Below, one piece after another: positions 1 through 7,916 of a DNA stretch of 17,999 bases. The notes below the pieces were generated by a model that saw only the letters and a program-made list of their open reading frames with translations, was not told where the DNA came from and ran no database searches. This stretch comes from Solirubrobacteraceae bacterium (GTDB taxonomy: Bacteria > Actinomycetota > Thermoleophilia > Solirubrobacterales > Solirubrobacteraceae), in assembly GCA_024710825.1 (NCBI GenBank), contig JANJUA010000067.1, positions 1-17,999 of the forward strand, read 5' to 3'. How positions within the stretch are numbered: position 1 is the stretch's first letter; each line of letters starts with the position of its first letter. Both the position numbers and the translations under genes were made by a program.

Positions 1-1161
1 GCCACCCTCGACCGGCCCTCCCAAGAGCCCGGCTTCGCCCGTGAGCTCTCCCCTGCCGGAGCCGTCTGAGCCGAACTCCGCCGGCGGCTCCGCGCCGGCG
101 TCGCCGGGACCGACCATCACCCCGGCCGGATCGACGCTCACCGCCCCCGCCACGCCCGCCGCCGCCTGCGACACGGTCGCCTGCGCGTCCGCCGGCCGCG
201 ACAGCACCGCGACGTCGCGCTCCGGCTCCCGGGTCGACGTCGCCACCTCCTGCACCGCCATGCCCCCGCCCGCGATCGCCACCGTCGAGGCCGCCACCGC
301 CGCGACCTTCGTCGCCGTCGCCGCCTCCGTGGCCAGCTGCACCTTCAGCGCCACCGCGGCCGCCCGTTCCTGCACGAACCCCGCGGCGCCCTCCGCCGCT
401 CTGACGATCGCCTCGAGCGGCCCGCCGCCGGTCGCCACCGACGCGTCGGCGCCCGCCCCCGCCGCCACCAGGCCCACCGGGAGCACGCCCGCCAGCCGCG
501 GGCCGGCGGCGTGCAGCTCGCGCACCGTCGAACGGCACGCCGCGCAGCGCCGCAGGTGCGGCCGCGCCGCGGCGAGCTGCTCCGCCGTCGCCTCGCCGTC
601 CACCATCGCCGACACGACCGGCGACCAACGCTCGCACTCCGCGCCGGACTCGATGCCCGCGTAGCGGTCCAGGAACGCCCTGCGGCCCTCGGTGATGCAG
701 CGGTTGACCTTCGTGTAGGTCCAGCCCTCGCTCTCGGCGATCTCCGCGTAGGAGTGCCCCTGCGCCTTCAGCCACAGCGCCCGCACCTCCTGCGGCTTGA
801 GCCGCGCCAGCGCCTCCGCCGAGCGCGACAGCCGATCGAAGCGCAGCACCCGCTCGTCGGCGTCCGGCAGGGCGTCCGCCACCCGCGCGTCGAGGTTGGG
901 CTCCTCGGGTCCGACGAGCTGCTGGCGCGACCGGCGCACGGCCTTGGCCTCGTTCTTGACCACGACGTGGAGCCAGCGGACGGCCGTGTCGGGCTCCAGC
1001 GTCGACGCCCGCCGCAGGAAGATCTCGAGCGCCCGTTGGTAGGCGTCATGGGCGTCGTCGGCGCAGAGCGAGTGGCGCCGCGCGGTTCGCAGCAGCGCGC
1101 TCGCGTGCTCGCGGATCGTCCGGACCACCAGGTCGTGAGGATCGTCGTGCATGCGCCCCAT
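1..1161 (-). CDS. ECF-like RNA polymerase sigma factor fused to zinc-finger/membrane extension (3' end outside window)
   Basis: The reading frame is open from ATG at 1161 to the window edge (387 codons seen, no stop), so the C-terminus is missing. Residues about 10-80 resemble sigma-70 region 2 (DDAHDAYQRALEIFLRRAS, then a WLHVVVKNEA stretch). Residues about 110-165 resemble region 4, a helix-turn-helix ending HSYAEIAESEGWTYTKVNRC. After this come an anti-sigma-like zinc motif H202-x3-C206-x2-C209 in a 'VDGE...HLRRCAACR' context, a hydrophobic segment at about 283-303, and a Pro/Gly/Ala-rich tail. Family knowledge: ECF sigma factors direct RNA polymerase to specific promoters, and this zinc motif is usual in separate anti-sigma factors. 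I infer a self-regulated, membrane-tethered sigma. The start is uncertain: ATG at 1152 and an in-frame GTG at 1185 (eight codons upstream) are alternatives, and none has a well-placed ribosome site. Confidence 0.85.
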   Translation of the reverse strand, partial: MGRMHDDPHDLVVRTIREHASALLRTARRHSLCADDAHDAYQRALEIFLRRASTLEPDTAVRWLHVVVKNEAKAVRRSRQQLVGPEEPNLDARVADALPDADERVLRFDRLSRSAEALARLKPQEVRALWLKAQGHSYAEIAESEGWTYTKVNRCITEGRRAFLDRYAGIESGAECERWSPVVSAMVDGEATAEQLAAARPHLRRCAACRSTVRELHAAGPRLAGVLPVGLVAAGAGADASVATGGGPLEAIVRAAEGAAGFVQERAAAVALKVQLATEAATATKVAAVAASTVAIAGGGMAVQEVATSTREPERDVAVLSRPADAQATVSQAAAGVAGAVSVDPAGVMVGPGDAGAEPPAEFGSDGSGRGELTGEAGLLGGPVEGG

Positions 1162-1225
1162 AGCGGCAGCCGAGCGCCGCCTCACCCCCACGCGGACGGC
1201 GATTGGACAGACGTTCTAGACCGTC

Positions 1226-1276
1226 GGGTGGCTGTCGACTTCGCGTCGGTATGCGACGTCAGCTCGACAGCGACCC
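1226..1276. terminator. Long inverted repeat between the carboxylase operon and the sigma gene (terminator or operator)
   Basis: Arms at 1226-1238 (gggtggctgtcga) and 1264-1276 (tcgacagcgaccc) pair at 12 of 13 positions. A second 5-bp stem lies inside (1244-1248 with 1254-1258, loop gtatg). The structure begins about 5 nt after the stop of the carboxylase beta gene, which suggests a terminator for that operon, although there is no T-tract. It also sits upstream of the sigma gene in the same direction, so a regulator site is possible. Confidence 0.5.
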
Positions 1277-1280
1277 GCCG

Positions 1281-2846
1281 CTACATGCGGAAGACGCCGT
1301 AGCGCGGCTCCTCCAGCGGCGCGTTGGCCGCGGCGCTGAGCGCCAGCCCGAGCACGTCGCGCGTGTCGCGCGGGTCGATCACGCCGTCGTCCCACAGCCG
1401 AGCGGTCGAGTAGTACGGCCGCCCCTGCTCCTCGTACTGCTCGCGCAGCCTCGCCCCCACCTCGGCCTGCCCGACGGTCTCCATCACCGTCGCCGCCTGC
1501 TCGCCGCCCATGACGCTGATCCGCGCGTTGGGCCACATGAACAGGAACCGCGGCGAGTACGCCCGCCCGCACATCCCGTAGTTGCCCGCGCCGAACGAGC
1601 CGCCGACGATCACCGTCAGCTTCGGCACCCGCGCGCAGGACACGGCCGTGACGAGCTTGGCGCCGTCGCGCGCGATCCCGCCCGCCTCGTAGTCGCGGCC
1701 GACCATGAAGCCGCTGACGTTCTGCAGGAACAGCAGCGGGATCCGGCGCTGGTCGCACAGCTCGATGAAGTGCGCGCCCTTGAGCGCCGACTCGCGGAAC
1801 AGGATCCCGTTGTTGGCCAGGATTCCGACCGGATGGCCGTGGAGGTGGGCGAACCCGGTCACGAGCGTCGTCCCGTAGAGCTCCTTGAACTCCGCGAACC
1901 GCGAGCCGTCGACGATCCGCGCGACGATCTCACGCGCATCGTAGGGCCTGCGCAGCCCCACCGGCACCGCGCCGAGCAGGCCCTCGGGATCGACCGCGGG
2001 AGCCTCCGCCGCAGCCCGCTCCCACGGCGGCGCGACCCGCGGCGGCAGCGTCGCCACGATCCGGCGCACGATCTGGAGCGCGTGCTCGTCGTCGTCGGCG
2101 AGATGGTCGGCCACGCCGGAGCGGCGGGCGTGCAGATCGCCGCCGCCGAGCTCCTCCGCCGTCACCTCCTCGCCCGTCGCCGCCTTCACCAGCGGCGGAC
2201 CGCCGAGGAAGATCGTGCCCTGCTCGCGCACGATGATCGTCTCGTCGCTCATCGCCGGCACGTACGCGCCGCCCGCGGTGCACGACCCCATGACGGCCGC
2301 GATCTGCGCGATGCCGCGCGCGGACATCGTCGCCTGGTTGAAGAAGATCCGCCCGAAGTGCTCGCGGTCGGGGAAGACGTCGTCCTGGCGCGGCAGGAAC
2401 GCGCCGCCCGAGTCGACGAGGTAGACGCAGGGCTGATGGTTCTGCAGCGCCACCTCCTGCGCGCGCAGGTGCTTCTTGACCGTCACGGGGTAGTACGTGC
2501 CGCCCTTGACCGTGGCGTCGTTGGCGACGATCAGCACCTCGCGCCCACACACCCGCCCGATGCCGGTCACGATGCCCGCGCCCGGCGCCTCGTCGTCGTA
2601 CATCCCGTGCGCCGCCAGCGGCGAGAGCTCGAGGAACGGCGCCCCCGGGTCCAGCAGCCGGTCGACGCGCTCGCGCGGCAGCAGCTTTCCGCGCTCGACG
2701 TGCCGCGCCCGCGAGCGCTCGCCCCCGCCCAGCGCCGCCCGCGCCAGCTCCGCCCGCAGGTCGGCGATCAGCTCGCTGTGCCCGGCGACGTTCGCCGCGA
2801 ACTCCTCCGAACCGGGATCGGCCGTCGTCCTCAGCACTCTGCTCAT
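1281..2846 (-). CDS. mccB: Methylcrotonyl-CoA carboxylase beta subunit (carboxyltransferase)
   Basis: This 521-residue protein is the usual length for the MCC beta subunit, which transfers CO2 from carboxybiotin to 3-methylcrotonyl-CoA in leucine breakdown. Visible signatures are [17 protein letters not shown], the N-terminal-half oxyanion/CoA region [15 protein letters not shown], the C-terminal-half [16 protein letters not shown], the MGGEQAATV segment, and a C-terminus ending YGVFRM. The last is typical of MCC rather than acetyl- or propionyl-CoA carboxyltransferases. ATG at 2846 was chosen because it overlaps the alpha-subunit stop as ATGA and has GGAGG 7 nt upstream; a frame extending to 3311 is only antiparallel coding noise within the alpha gene. 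It is the last gene of the operon. Propionyl- or geranyl-CoA specificity is a less likely alternative. Confidence 0.93.
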   Translation of the reverse strand: MSRVLRTTADPGSEEFAANVAGHSELIADLRAELARAALGGGERSRARHVERGKLLPRERVDRLLDPGAPFLELSPLAAHGMYDDEAPGAGIVTGIGRVCGREVLIVANDATVKGGTYYPVTVKKHLRAQEVALQNHQPCVYLVDSGGAFLPRQDDVFPDREHFGRIFFNQATMSARGIAQIAAVMGSCTAGGAYVPAMSDETIIVREQGTIFLGGPPLVKAATGEEVTAEELGGGDLHARRSGVADHLADDDEHALQIVRRIVATLPPRVAPPWERAAAEAPAVDPEGLLGAVPVGLRRPYDAREIVARIVDGSRFAEFKELYGTTLVTGFAHLHGHPVGILANNGILFRESALKGAHFIELCDQRRIPLLFLQNVSGFMVGRDYEAGGIARDGAKLVTAVSCARVPKLTVIVGGSFGAGNYGMCGRAYSPRFLFMWPNARISVMGGEQAATVMETVGQAEVGARLREQYEEQGRPYYSTARLWDDGVIDPRDTRDVLGLALSAAANAPLEEPRYGVFRM

Positions 2847-4786
2847 GCCGCCGCCTCCACGTGCCCGAGCGGCTGGTCGAGCGCCACCTTGTCGCCCGGG
2901 GCGACCCCGAGCTCGGTCACCACGCCGTCCATCGGCGCCGCGATCGTCAACTCCATCTTCATCGACTCCAGCACCACGATCGGCTGCCCGGCGGTCACCG
3001 CGTCGCCCACGGACGCCGGGACGAGCAGCACCTGTCCCGGCATCGGCGCGCGCAGGGCGCCGTGCACGTGCGCCTCGTGGACCTCCTCGGTCGACGGCCG
3101 CCGGACCAGCCAGGCGTCGCCGTCGCAGCCGAGCCACAGCGACTCGCCGTCGACGGCGTAGCGCCACACCCGCCGCGGCCCGTCGCCACGGCACACGGCG
3201 AACGCGTCGTCGCCAACCCGGTCGACCGCGGCGGCCGCGCCGTCGACCTCGACGGTGCCCCGCACGACCACCTCCACCGGCTCGCCCCCGTCGACGGCAA
3301 GCGTCCACCAAGCGCGCGCCCGCTCGCCGCCGAGGCGCCGGCCGTCGGCCGCCTCGAACGGGTCGTCGCCGGCCGCCTCCGCGCGCAGCGCCATGTGCAC
3401 GAGCGCCGCGACGCGCGCCGCCTCGCCGCCGTCCACCGCCCGGTCCTCGAGCTCCAACCGCTCCACGAGCCCGGGGTCCAGCGCCCCCGCCCGCACCTCC
3501 TCGGCGCGCAGCAGCCGGCGCACGTGGCCGGCGGTGGTCCGCACGCCGAGGACCGTCGTCTCCGCCAGCGCCCGGTCGAGCCGCGCCAGCGCGCCCGCGC
3601 GGTCGTCGGCGTGGGCGATCACCTTGGCGACCATCGAGTCGTAGTCCGTCGTCACCAGCGAGCCGGGCTCGATCGCGTCGTCGACGCGGACGCCGCGCGG
3701 GCGCCGGTAGGCCAGCACCCGCCCCGACGACGGCAGGAACCCCGCCGCCGCGTCCTCGGCGTTCACGCGCGCCTCGACCGCGTGCCCGCGCAGCACGACG
3801 TCCTCCTGCGCCAGGGGCAGAGGCTCGCCCGCCGCGACCCGAAGCTGGAGCTCGACGAGGTCCAGGCCCGTCACGAGCTCCGTGACCGGGTGCTCGACCT
3901 GCAGCCGCGCGTTCATCTCGAGGAAGAAGTGCTCGCCGGGATCGTCATAGCTCGCGAGGAACTCGACCGTGCCCGCGCCGACGTAGCCCGCCGCCCGCGC
4001 GAGCGCGACCGCCTCCTCGCCCAGCCGGGCGCGCAGCTCCGCGCCGACCACGGGCGACGGCGCCTCCTCGACCACCTTCTGATGGCGGCGCTGAAGCGAG
4101 CACTCGCGCTCGCCGAGGTGCAGCACGGCGCCGTGCGCGTCGCCGATCACCTGCACCTCGAGGTGGCGCGCCCGCGCGACGAAGCGCTCGACCAGCAGGG
4201 CGTCGTCGCCGAACGCCCGCGCGGCCTCGCGCCGGGCGGCCGCCAGCGCGTCCGGCAGCGCGGCGAGCTCGGACACCACCCGCATCCCGCGCCCGCCGCC
4301 GCCGGCGGCGGCCTTTACCAGCAGCGGCAACGGCGCATCCCGCGCCCAGGCGAGGATCTCCGCGTCGGTCAGCCCCGGCCGGTTGAGCCCCGGCACGACC
4401 GGCACGCCCGCCGCCTCGGCGGCCAGCTTCGCGCGCACCTTGTCGCCCATCAGCTCGATCGTCGCCGCCGACGGCCCGACGAACACGAGCCCGGCCTCCT
4501 CGCAGGCCCGCGCGAACGCCGCGCTCTCGGAGACGAAGCCGTAGCCGGGATGGACGGCGGCCGCGCCCGATCGCAGCGCCGCCTCCACCAGCCGCGCCAC
4601 CGAGAGATACGACTCCGCCGCCGGGGCCGGGCCGAGGCGCAGCGCCTCGTCGGCCTCGCGGACGTGGGGGGCGTCGCGGTCGGCGTCCGAGTACACGGCG
4701 ACCGAGCGGATCCCCAGCGCGCGCAGCGTGCGGATGACCCGCCGCGCGATCTCGCCGCGGTTGGCGACCAGCACCGACTCCAGCAT
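2843..4786 (-). CDS. mccA: Methylcrotonyl-CoA carboxylase alpha subunit (biotin carboxylase + BCCP)
   Basis: This 647-residue protein carries a biotin carboxylase domain (residues 1 to about 450) and a C-terminal biotinyl domain. The start [20 protein letters not shown] is the standard biotin-carboxylase beginning. The ATP-grasp glycine loop reads [14 protein letters not shown], followed by [20 protein letters not shown] and the catalytic segment [14 protein letters not shown]. The biotin attachment motif ESMKME places the modified lysine near residue 610. It carboxylates its own biotin with ATP and bicarbonate and passes CO2 to the beta subunit. ATG at 4786 overlaps the dehydrogenase stop by one base (TGATG), and its own stop overlaps the mccB start (ATGA), so the three genes are one operon. 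The middle region (about 460-570) fits the BT/linker domain that joins alpha to beta in MCC/PCC enzymes. Confidence 0.93.
   Translation of the reverse strand: MLESVLVANRGEIARRVIRTLRALGIRSVAVYSDADRDAPHVREADEALRLGPAPAAESYLSVARLVEAALRSGAAAVHPGYGFVSESAAFARACEEAGLVFVGPSAATIELMGDKVRAKLAAEAAGVPVVPGLNRPGLTDAEILAWARDAPLPLLVKAAAGGGGRGMRVVSELAALPDALAAARREAARAFGDDALLVERFVARARHLEVQVIGDAHGAVLHLGERECSLQRRHQKVVEEAPSPVVGAELRARLGEEAVALARAAGYVGAGTVEFLASYDDPGEHFFLEMNARLQVEHPVTELVTGLDLVELQLRVAAGEPLPLAQEDVVLRGHAVEARVNAEDAAAGFLPSSGRVLAYRRPRGVRVDDAIEPGSLVTTDYDSMVAKVIAHADDRAGALARLDRALAETTVLGVRTTAGHVRRLLRAEEVRAGALDPGLVERLELEDRAVDGGEAARVAALVHMALRAEAAGDDPFEAADGRRLGGERARAWWTLAVDGGEPVEVVVRGTVEVDGAAAAVDRVGDDAFAVCRGDGPRRVWRYAVDGESLWLGCDGDAWLVRRPSTEEVHEAHVHGALRAPMPGQVLLVPASVGDAVTAGQPIVVLESMKMELTIAAPMDGVVTELGVAPGDKVALDQPLGHVEAAA
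2854..2858 (-). promoter_or_regulatory. Ribosome binding site of mccB
   Basis: GGAGG on the minus strand lies 7 nt before the ATG at 2846, inside the last codons of mccA. It decides the mccB start and supports translational coupling. Confidence 0.7.
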
Positions 4787-5919
4787 CAGGCGCCGAGCGC
4801 GCGGGCGATCACCATCTGCTGGACCTCGTCGGTCCCCTCGCCGATGGTGAGGATCTTCGCGTCGCGGTAGAAGCGACACACCGGGTACTCCTCGATGTAG
4901 CCGTAGCCGCCGTGGATCTGCACGGCCTCCTCGCTGCACCGCACCGCCAGACGGCCGGTCTTGAGCTTGGCCTGGGCGGCGGTCAGCGTGAAGCTGCGCC
5001 CGGCGTCCTTCTCGCGCGCGGCCTTGTAGACGAGCAGGCGGGCGGCCTCGATCTCGGTCGCCATGTCGGCGAGCTTGCCCTGGATCGCCTGGAACTTCGA
5101 GATCGGCCGGCCGAACGCGCGGCGCTGCGTCGCGTAGCTCAGCGCCTCGTCGAGCGCGCCCTGCGCCAGCCCGACGCCCATGGCCGCCACGCCGATGCGC
5201 CCGATGTCGAGGATGTGGAGGAACTGCTTGAAGCCCTGGCCGCGTGGGCCGAGCAGGTTGGCCTCGGGGACGCGGCAGTCGGTGAACGTCAGCGGCCGCG
5301 TGTCGGAGGCATGCCAGCCCATCTTGCGGTACGGCTCGCCCTGCTCGTAGCCGGGCGTCCCGTTGGGCACGATCAGGTTGGAGATCTCGTCGTCTCCGGT
5401 CCTGGCGGTGATGCAGACGAGGCCCGAGATGTCGGTCCCCGCGTTGGTGATGAACTGCTTGGCGCCGTCGATCACCCACTCGCCGTCCTCGAGCCGGGCG
5501 CGGGTGCGGACGTTGCCCGCGTCGCTGCCCGCCTCCGGCTCGGTGAGGCCGAACGCGCCGAGCCGCTCGCCGCTGCACAGCCGCGGCAGCCACTCGCGCT
5601 TCTGCTCCTCGGTGCCGAACAGGTAGATCGGCTGCGTGCCGAGCGACGTGTGCGCGCAGAGCGTGATCGCCACCGAGGAGTCCACCCGCGTGAGCTCCTC
5701 GACCGCCAGCGCGTAGGCGAGCGTGTCGCCCCCGCCGCCGCCGTACTCCTCCGGGAACGGGATGCCCATCAGCCCCAGCTCGCCGAGCTGGCGCACGATC
5801 TCGTACGGGAAGCGCTTCTCCCGGTCGAGCTCCTCGGCCACCGGGGCGACCTCCCCCTCGGCGAACTCGCGCACCGTGCGCCGGATGAGCTGGTGGTCGT
5901 CGGAGAGGTCGAAGTCCAT
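4786..5919 (-). CDS. Acyl-CoA dehydrogenase of the branched-chain/leucine operon
   Basis: This 377-residue flavoprotein has full-length acyl-CoA dehydrogenase architecture. FAD/substrate-binding signatures include GLTEPEAGSDAG, a W-containing KMGWHASDTRPLTF stretch, RRAFGRPISKFQAIQ and EEAVQIHGGYGYIEEYPVCR. It would oxidise an acyl-CoA to the 2-enoyl-CoA, most simply isovaleryl-CoA to the 3-methylcrotonyl-CoA used by the downstream carboxylase. However, the catalytic Glu is in the classical short/medium-chain position (E361 in IGEGTDEVQ). The helix-G site used by isovaleryl-CoA dehydrogenases reads LDIGR, without Glu. It may therefore act on other branched or short acyl-CoAs. ATG at 5919 gives the normal MDFDLSDDHQLIR start; an upstream extension to 6000 would run through the operator and is rejected. 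It is the first gene of the operon, probably leaderless. Confidence 0.92.
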   Translation of the reverse strand: MDFDLSDDHQLIRRTVREFAEGEVAPVAEELDREKRFPYEIVRQLGELGLMGIPFPEEYGGGGGDTLAYALAVEELTRVDSSVAITLCAHTSLGTQPIYLFGTEEQKREWLPRLCSGERLGAFGLTEPEAGSDAGNVRTRARLEDGEWVIDGAKQFITNAGTDISGLVCITARTGDDEISNLIVPNGTPGYEQGEPYRKMGWHASDTRPLTFTDCRVPEANLLGPRGQGFKQFLHILDIGRIGVAAMGVGLAQGALDEALSYATQRRAFGRPISKFQAIQGKLADMATEIEAARLLVYKAAREKDAGRSFTLTAAQAKLKTGRLAVRCSEEAVQIHGGYGYIEEYPVCRFYRDAKILTIGEGTDEVQQMVIARALGA

Positions 5920-5925
5920 GACGGC

Positions 5926-5931
5926 GTTATA
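5926..5931 (-). promoter_or_regulatory. -10 box of the dehydrogenase-mccAB operon, leaderless transcript
   Basis: TATAAC on the minus strand lies 6 nt from the ATG at 5919, so transcription would start at or next to the A of ATG. No Shine-Dalgarno sequence fits in between. No good -35 is visible. Confidence 0.55.
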
Positions 5932-5966
5932 CCGAACGACCCTTCTAAGTTCTAGCGGTCGTTCGG

Positions 5967-5972
5967 TATAAC
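5967..5972 (+). promoter_or_regulatory. -10 box of the tetR gene, leaderless transcript
   Basis: TATAAC lies 8 nt before the GTG start at 5981, mirroring the -10 of the divergent operon. There is no room for a Shine-Dalgarno leader if transcription starts about 7 nt downstream. Confidence 0.5.
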
Positions 5973-5980
5973 GTGGCGGC

Positions 5981-6583
5981 GTGGCCTCCCAGCCCCCCAC
6001 CCGCCCGGCCCTCCGCGAGCGTTACGAGCGCCGCCGCCAGGAGGTGCTCGCGACCGCCGCGCGCGTCTTCGCGGAGCGCGGCTACCAGGCGACCTCGATG
6101 GCCGACCTGACCGAGGCGACCGGCCTGACCGCCGGGGGCCTCTACCACTACATCGGCAGCAAGGAGCAGCTGCTGTTCGGCATCTGCGACGACCTCATGG
6201 CGCCGCTGCTGGAGCAGGCGCGGCCGATCGCCGGCGGCGACGGCCCGCCCCAGGAGCGCCTGCGCGCGCTGCTGCGCACGTGGCTGCGCCACGTCGCGGC
6301 CCACCGCGACCATCTGCTCGTCTTCGCCCAGGAGCGCCACGTCATCGAGCGCGAGCCCCAGTGGCGCGCGGTCCGCCGCCAGCGGCGCGAGTTCGAGGCG
6401 CTGCTCGACGACGTCCTCGCCGAGGGCGAGCGCACCGGCGCCATGCGCTTCGCCGACCGCCGGCTCGCCCTGCTCGCGCTGCTGGGCATGGTCAACCACA
6501 CCGCCCAGTGGTTCCGTCCGCGCGGCCGGCTCAGCGCGGAGCAGATCGCCGACGGCTACTGCGACCTGCTGCTGAGGGGCTGA
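5981..6583 (+). CDS. TetR-family transcriptional regulator of the branched-chain acyl-CoA operon
   Basis: This 200-residue protein has a clear TetR N-terminal helix-turn-helix (about 18-64): VLATAARVFAERGYQATSM, then TGLTAGGLYHYIGSKEQLL. An all-helical ligand/dimerisation domain with a long Arg-rich helix (EREPQWRAVRRQRREFEALL) follows and resembles KstR2/FadR-type actinobacterial regulators. GTG at 5981 was chosen because it directly follows the TATAAC box and starts at the usual distance before the HTH. It is divergent from the dehydrogenase-mccAB operon across a perfect inverted repeat, so it probably represses that operon and itself. The ligand is likely an acyl-CoA of the pathway; this is inferred from context. 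Its last 53 nt overlap, tail to tail, the 3' end of the cyclase gene on the other strand. Confidence 0.92.
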   Translation: MASQPPTRPALRERYERRRQEVLATAARVFAERGYQATSMADLTEATGLTAGGLYHYIGSKEQLLFGICDDLMAPLLEQARPIAGGDGPPQERLRALLRTWLRHVAAHRDHLLVFAQERHVIEREPQWRAVRRQRREFEALLDDVLAEGERTGAMRFADRRLALLALLGMVNHTAQWFRPRGRLSAEQIADGYCDLLLRG

Positions 6584-7916
6584 GCGCGAGCAGCTCGCGG
6601 ACCTCGACCGGCGCCTCGCGGCCCTTGACCGCCAGCACCCCGAGCGGCTCGGTCAGAGCGTCCGGCAGGCGGCGCGCCGTCTCGGGCCCGATCGCCACGC
6701 CGCCCACGGGCGCGTGGCCCTCCAGACGCGCCGCGACGTTGACCGTGTCGCCGATCGCCGTGTGCGTCCGACCGCCGCTCGCCCCCAGGACGGCGATCGT
6801 CGCCGTGCCCGTGTTGACGCCGACGCGGAAGCGCGGCCAGTCCGGGTGAGCCTCGGCGACCCGCCGCGTCGCGGCCTGGATCGCGAGGGCCGCGGCCGCC
6901 GCGCGCTCGACGTGGTCGAGCTGATCGCCGCGGCGGTTGAAGGTGACCATCAGCGCGTCGCCGATGATGCGGTCGACCTCCCCACCGTGGTCGCGCACCA
7001 CCGCGGGCACCACCTCCCGGAAGTACGTGTTGAGCATCCGGGCGACCTCGCGCGGCTCGTGGCGCTCGGAGAACGCCGTAAAGCCCTGGAGGTCCGCGAA
7101 CACGACGCTGACCTCGCGCTCGCCCTCGGCGGTGGCGTCGAGGTAGAGGTCAGCGAAGCGCTCCTCGTGCCACGAGCGGTGCGCCGCCCAGGCGATGAGC
7201 ACGAACGCCGCCAGCATCAGCAGGTGCCACTCCCACCAGGTCGCGTGCCAGTTGCGGGCGACCGCGATCGCCAGGATCGCCTCCGCGAGCAGCGCCCACG
7301 CCGCCACCATCGTCACCAGCAGCGGCGCGGGCCGGCGCCGCCACAGGGCGATGTAGCGCACCGCGGCGAAGGCGTACAGCGCGATCCCGACGGCGGCGAG
7401 CGCGAGCAGTGGGCCCGACGTGCGCTCAGGCACGGGGCCGCCGTCGAACGGGCCGAGCGAGGCGAGCGACAGCAGGCCCCACGCCGCCATGACGGCGAGC
7501 AGCAGCGCCCGCAGGCGGCGCGCCGTACGCAGCGAGACGCCCTCCAGGCTGGACGCGGCGGCGAACGCCCCCGCCACGACGAGGCCGACCGGCGTGGCCA
7601 GGGCGAAGCCCGGGTTGCTCGCCGCCAGCAGGACGCCGGGCGTCGCCAGAGCGTGCAGGGCGAGGAAGCCGGCGGCGGCGAGGAACGCGAGGCTGACGAG
7701 CAGCACGCGCGCGTCGCCGCGCCGGGCCGCCTCGACGGACGTCGCGTAGGCCAGCACGGCGTTCAGCCCCGCCGCGCCGAGCACGAGCCAGAAGTGCGCC
7801 GGGTGGTGCTCCCAATGCACGTCGAGCGCGGGCTCGGCGATCAGGAGCGCGAGACCCGCCGCCGGCAGCGCCAGCGCGACGGCGAGCGTGGCGACGGAGG
7901 CGCGCCGCGCCGTCAC
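6531..7916 (-). CDS. Membrane-anchored class III adenylate/guanylate cyclase
   Basis: This 461-residue protein has about eight hydrophobic helices (roughly 8-28, 42-61, 70-92, 104-124, 136-156, 167-191, 198-220, 229-247) followed by a cytoplasmic class III cyclase domain (about 265-445). Metal-binding aspartates are D275 (FADLQGFT) and D320 (IIGDALMVTF). The transition-state pair N393/R397 is present in TVNVAAR. The purine-specifying positions are unusual: R316 replaces the canonical Lys and T384 replaces the Asp. Thr at this site is characteristic of class IIIb (bicarbonate-responsive type) cyclases. It would make cAMP, though specificity is not certain. GTG at 7916 overlaps the upstream flavoprotein stop (GTGA), so the two are co-translated. 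Its 3' end overlaps tetR by 53 nt on the opposite strand. A longer upstream frame is only noise inside the neighbour. Confidence 0.9.
   Translation of the reverse strand: MTARRASVATLAVALALPAAGLALLIAEPALDVHWEHHPAHFWLVLGAAGLNAVLAYATSVEAARRGDARVLLVSLAFLAAAGFLALHALATPGVLLAASNPGFALATPVGLVVAGAFAAASSLEGVSLRTARRLRALLLAVMAAWGLLSLASLGPFDGGPVPERTSGPLLALAAVGIALYAFAAVRYIALWRRRPAPLLVTMVAAWALLAEAILAIAVARNWHATWWEWHLLMLAAFVLIAWAAHRSWHEERFADLYLDATAEGEREVSVVFADLQGFTAFSERHEPREVARMLNTYFREVVPAVVRDHGGEVDRIIGDALMVTFNRRGDQLDHVERAAAAALAIQAATRRVAEAHPDWPRFRVGVNTGTATIAVLGASGGRTHTAIGDTVNVAARLEGHAPVGGVAIGPETARRLPDALTEPLGVLAVKGREAPVEVRELLALSPSAAGRSSRRRSAPR

Larger units (their letters stand above)
5926..5972. promoter_or_regulatory. 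TetR operator: perfect 15-bp inverted repeat in the divergent promoter
   Basis: Arms gttataccgaacgac (5926-5940) and gtcgttcggtataac (5958-5972) are perfect inverted copies separated by 17 bp. The repeat fills the 61-bp gap between the operon and tetR and contains the -10 box of each gene in its outer ends. A TetR dimer, or two dimers, bound here would block both promoters. Autoregulation and repression of the operon are inferred from this placement. Confidence 0.82.

Noticed and set aside
41..1302. Plus-strand frames at 41-664 and 511-1302
   Set aside because: They are antisense to the sigma factor gene, which shows recognisable regions 2 and 4 and a zinc motif; the plus-strand translations are low-complexity Ala/Ser/Arg.
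1203..4870. Very long plus-strand frames (about 650 residues) opposite the carboxylase genes
   Set aside because: They are Arg/Pro/His-rich antisense frames that stay open because GC-rich codons lack stops; the minus strand encodes clearly conserved mccA and mccB.
5920..6000. N-terminal extension of the acyl-CoA dehydrogenase to 6000
   Set aside because: It would translate through the perfect operator repeat and into tetR; the family start MDFDLSDDHQL fits ATG 5919.
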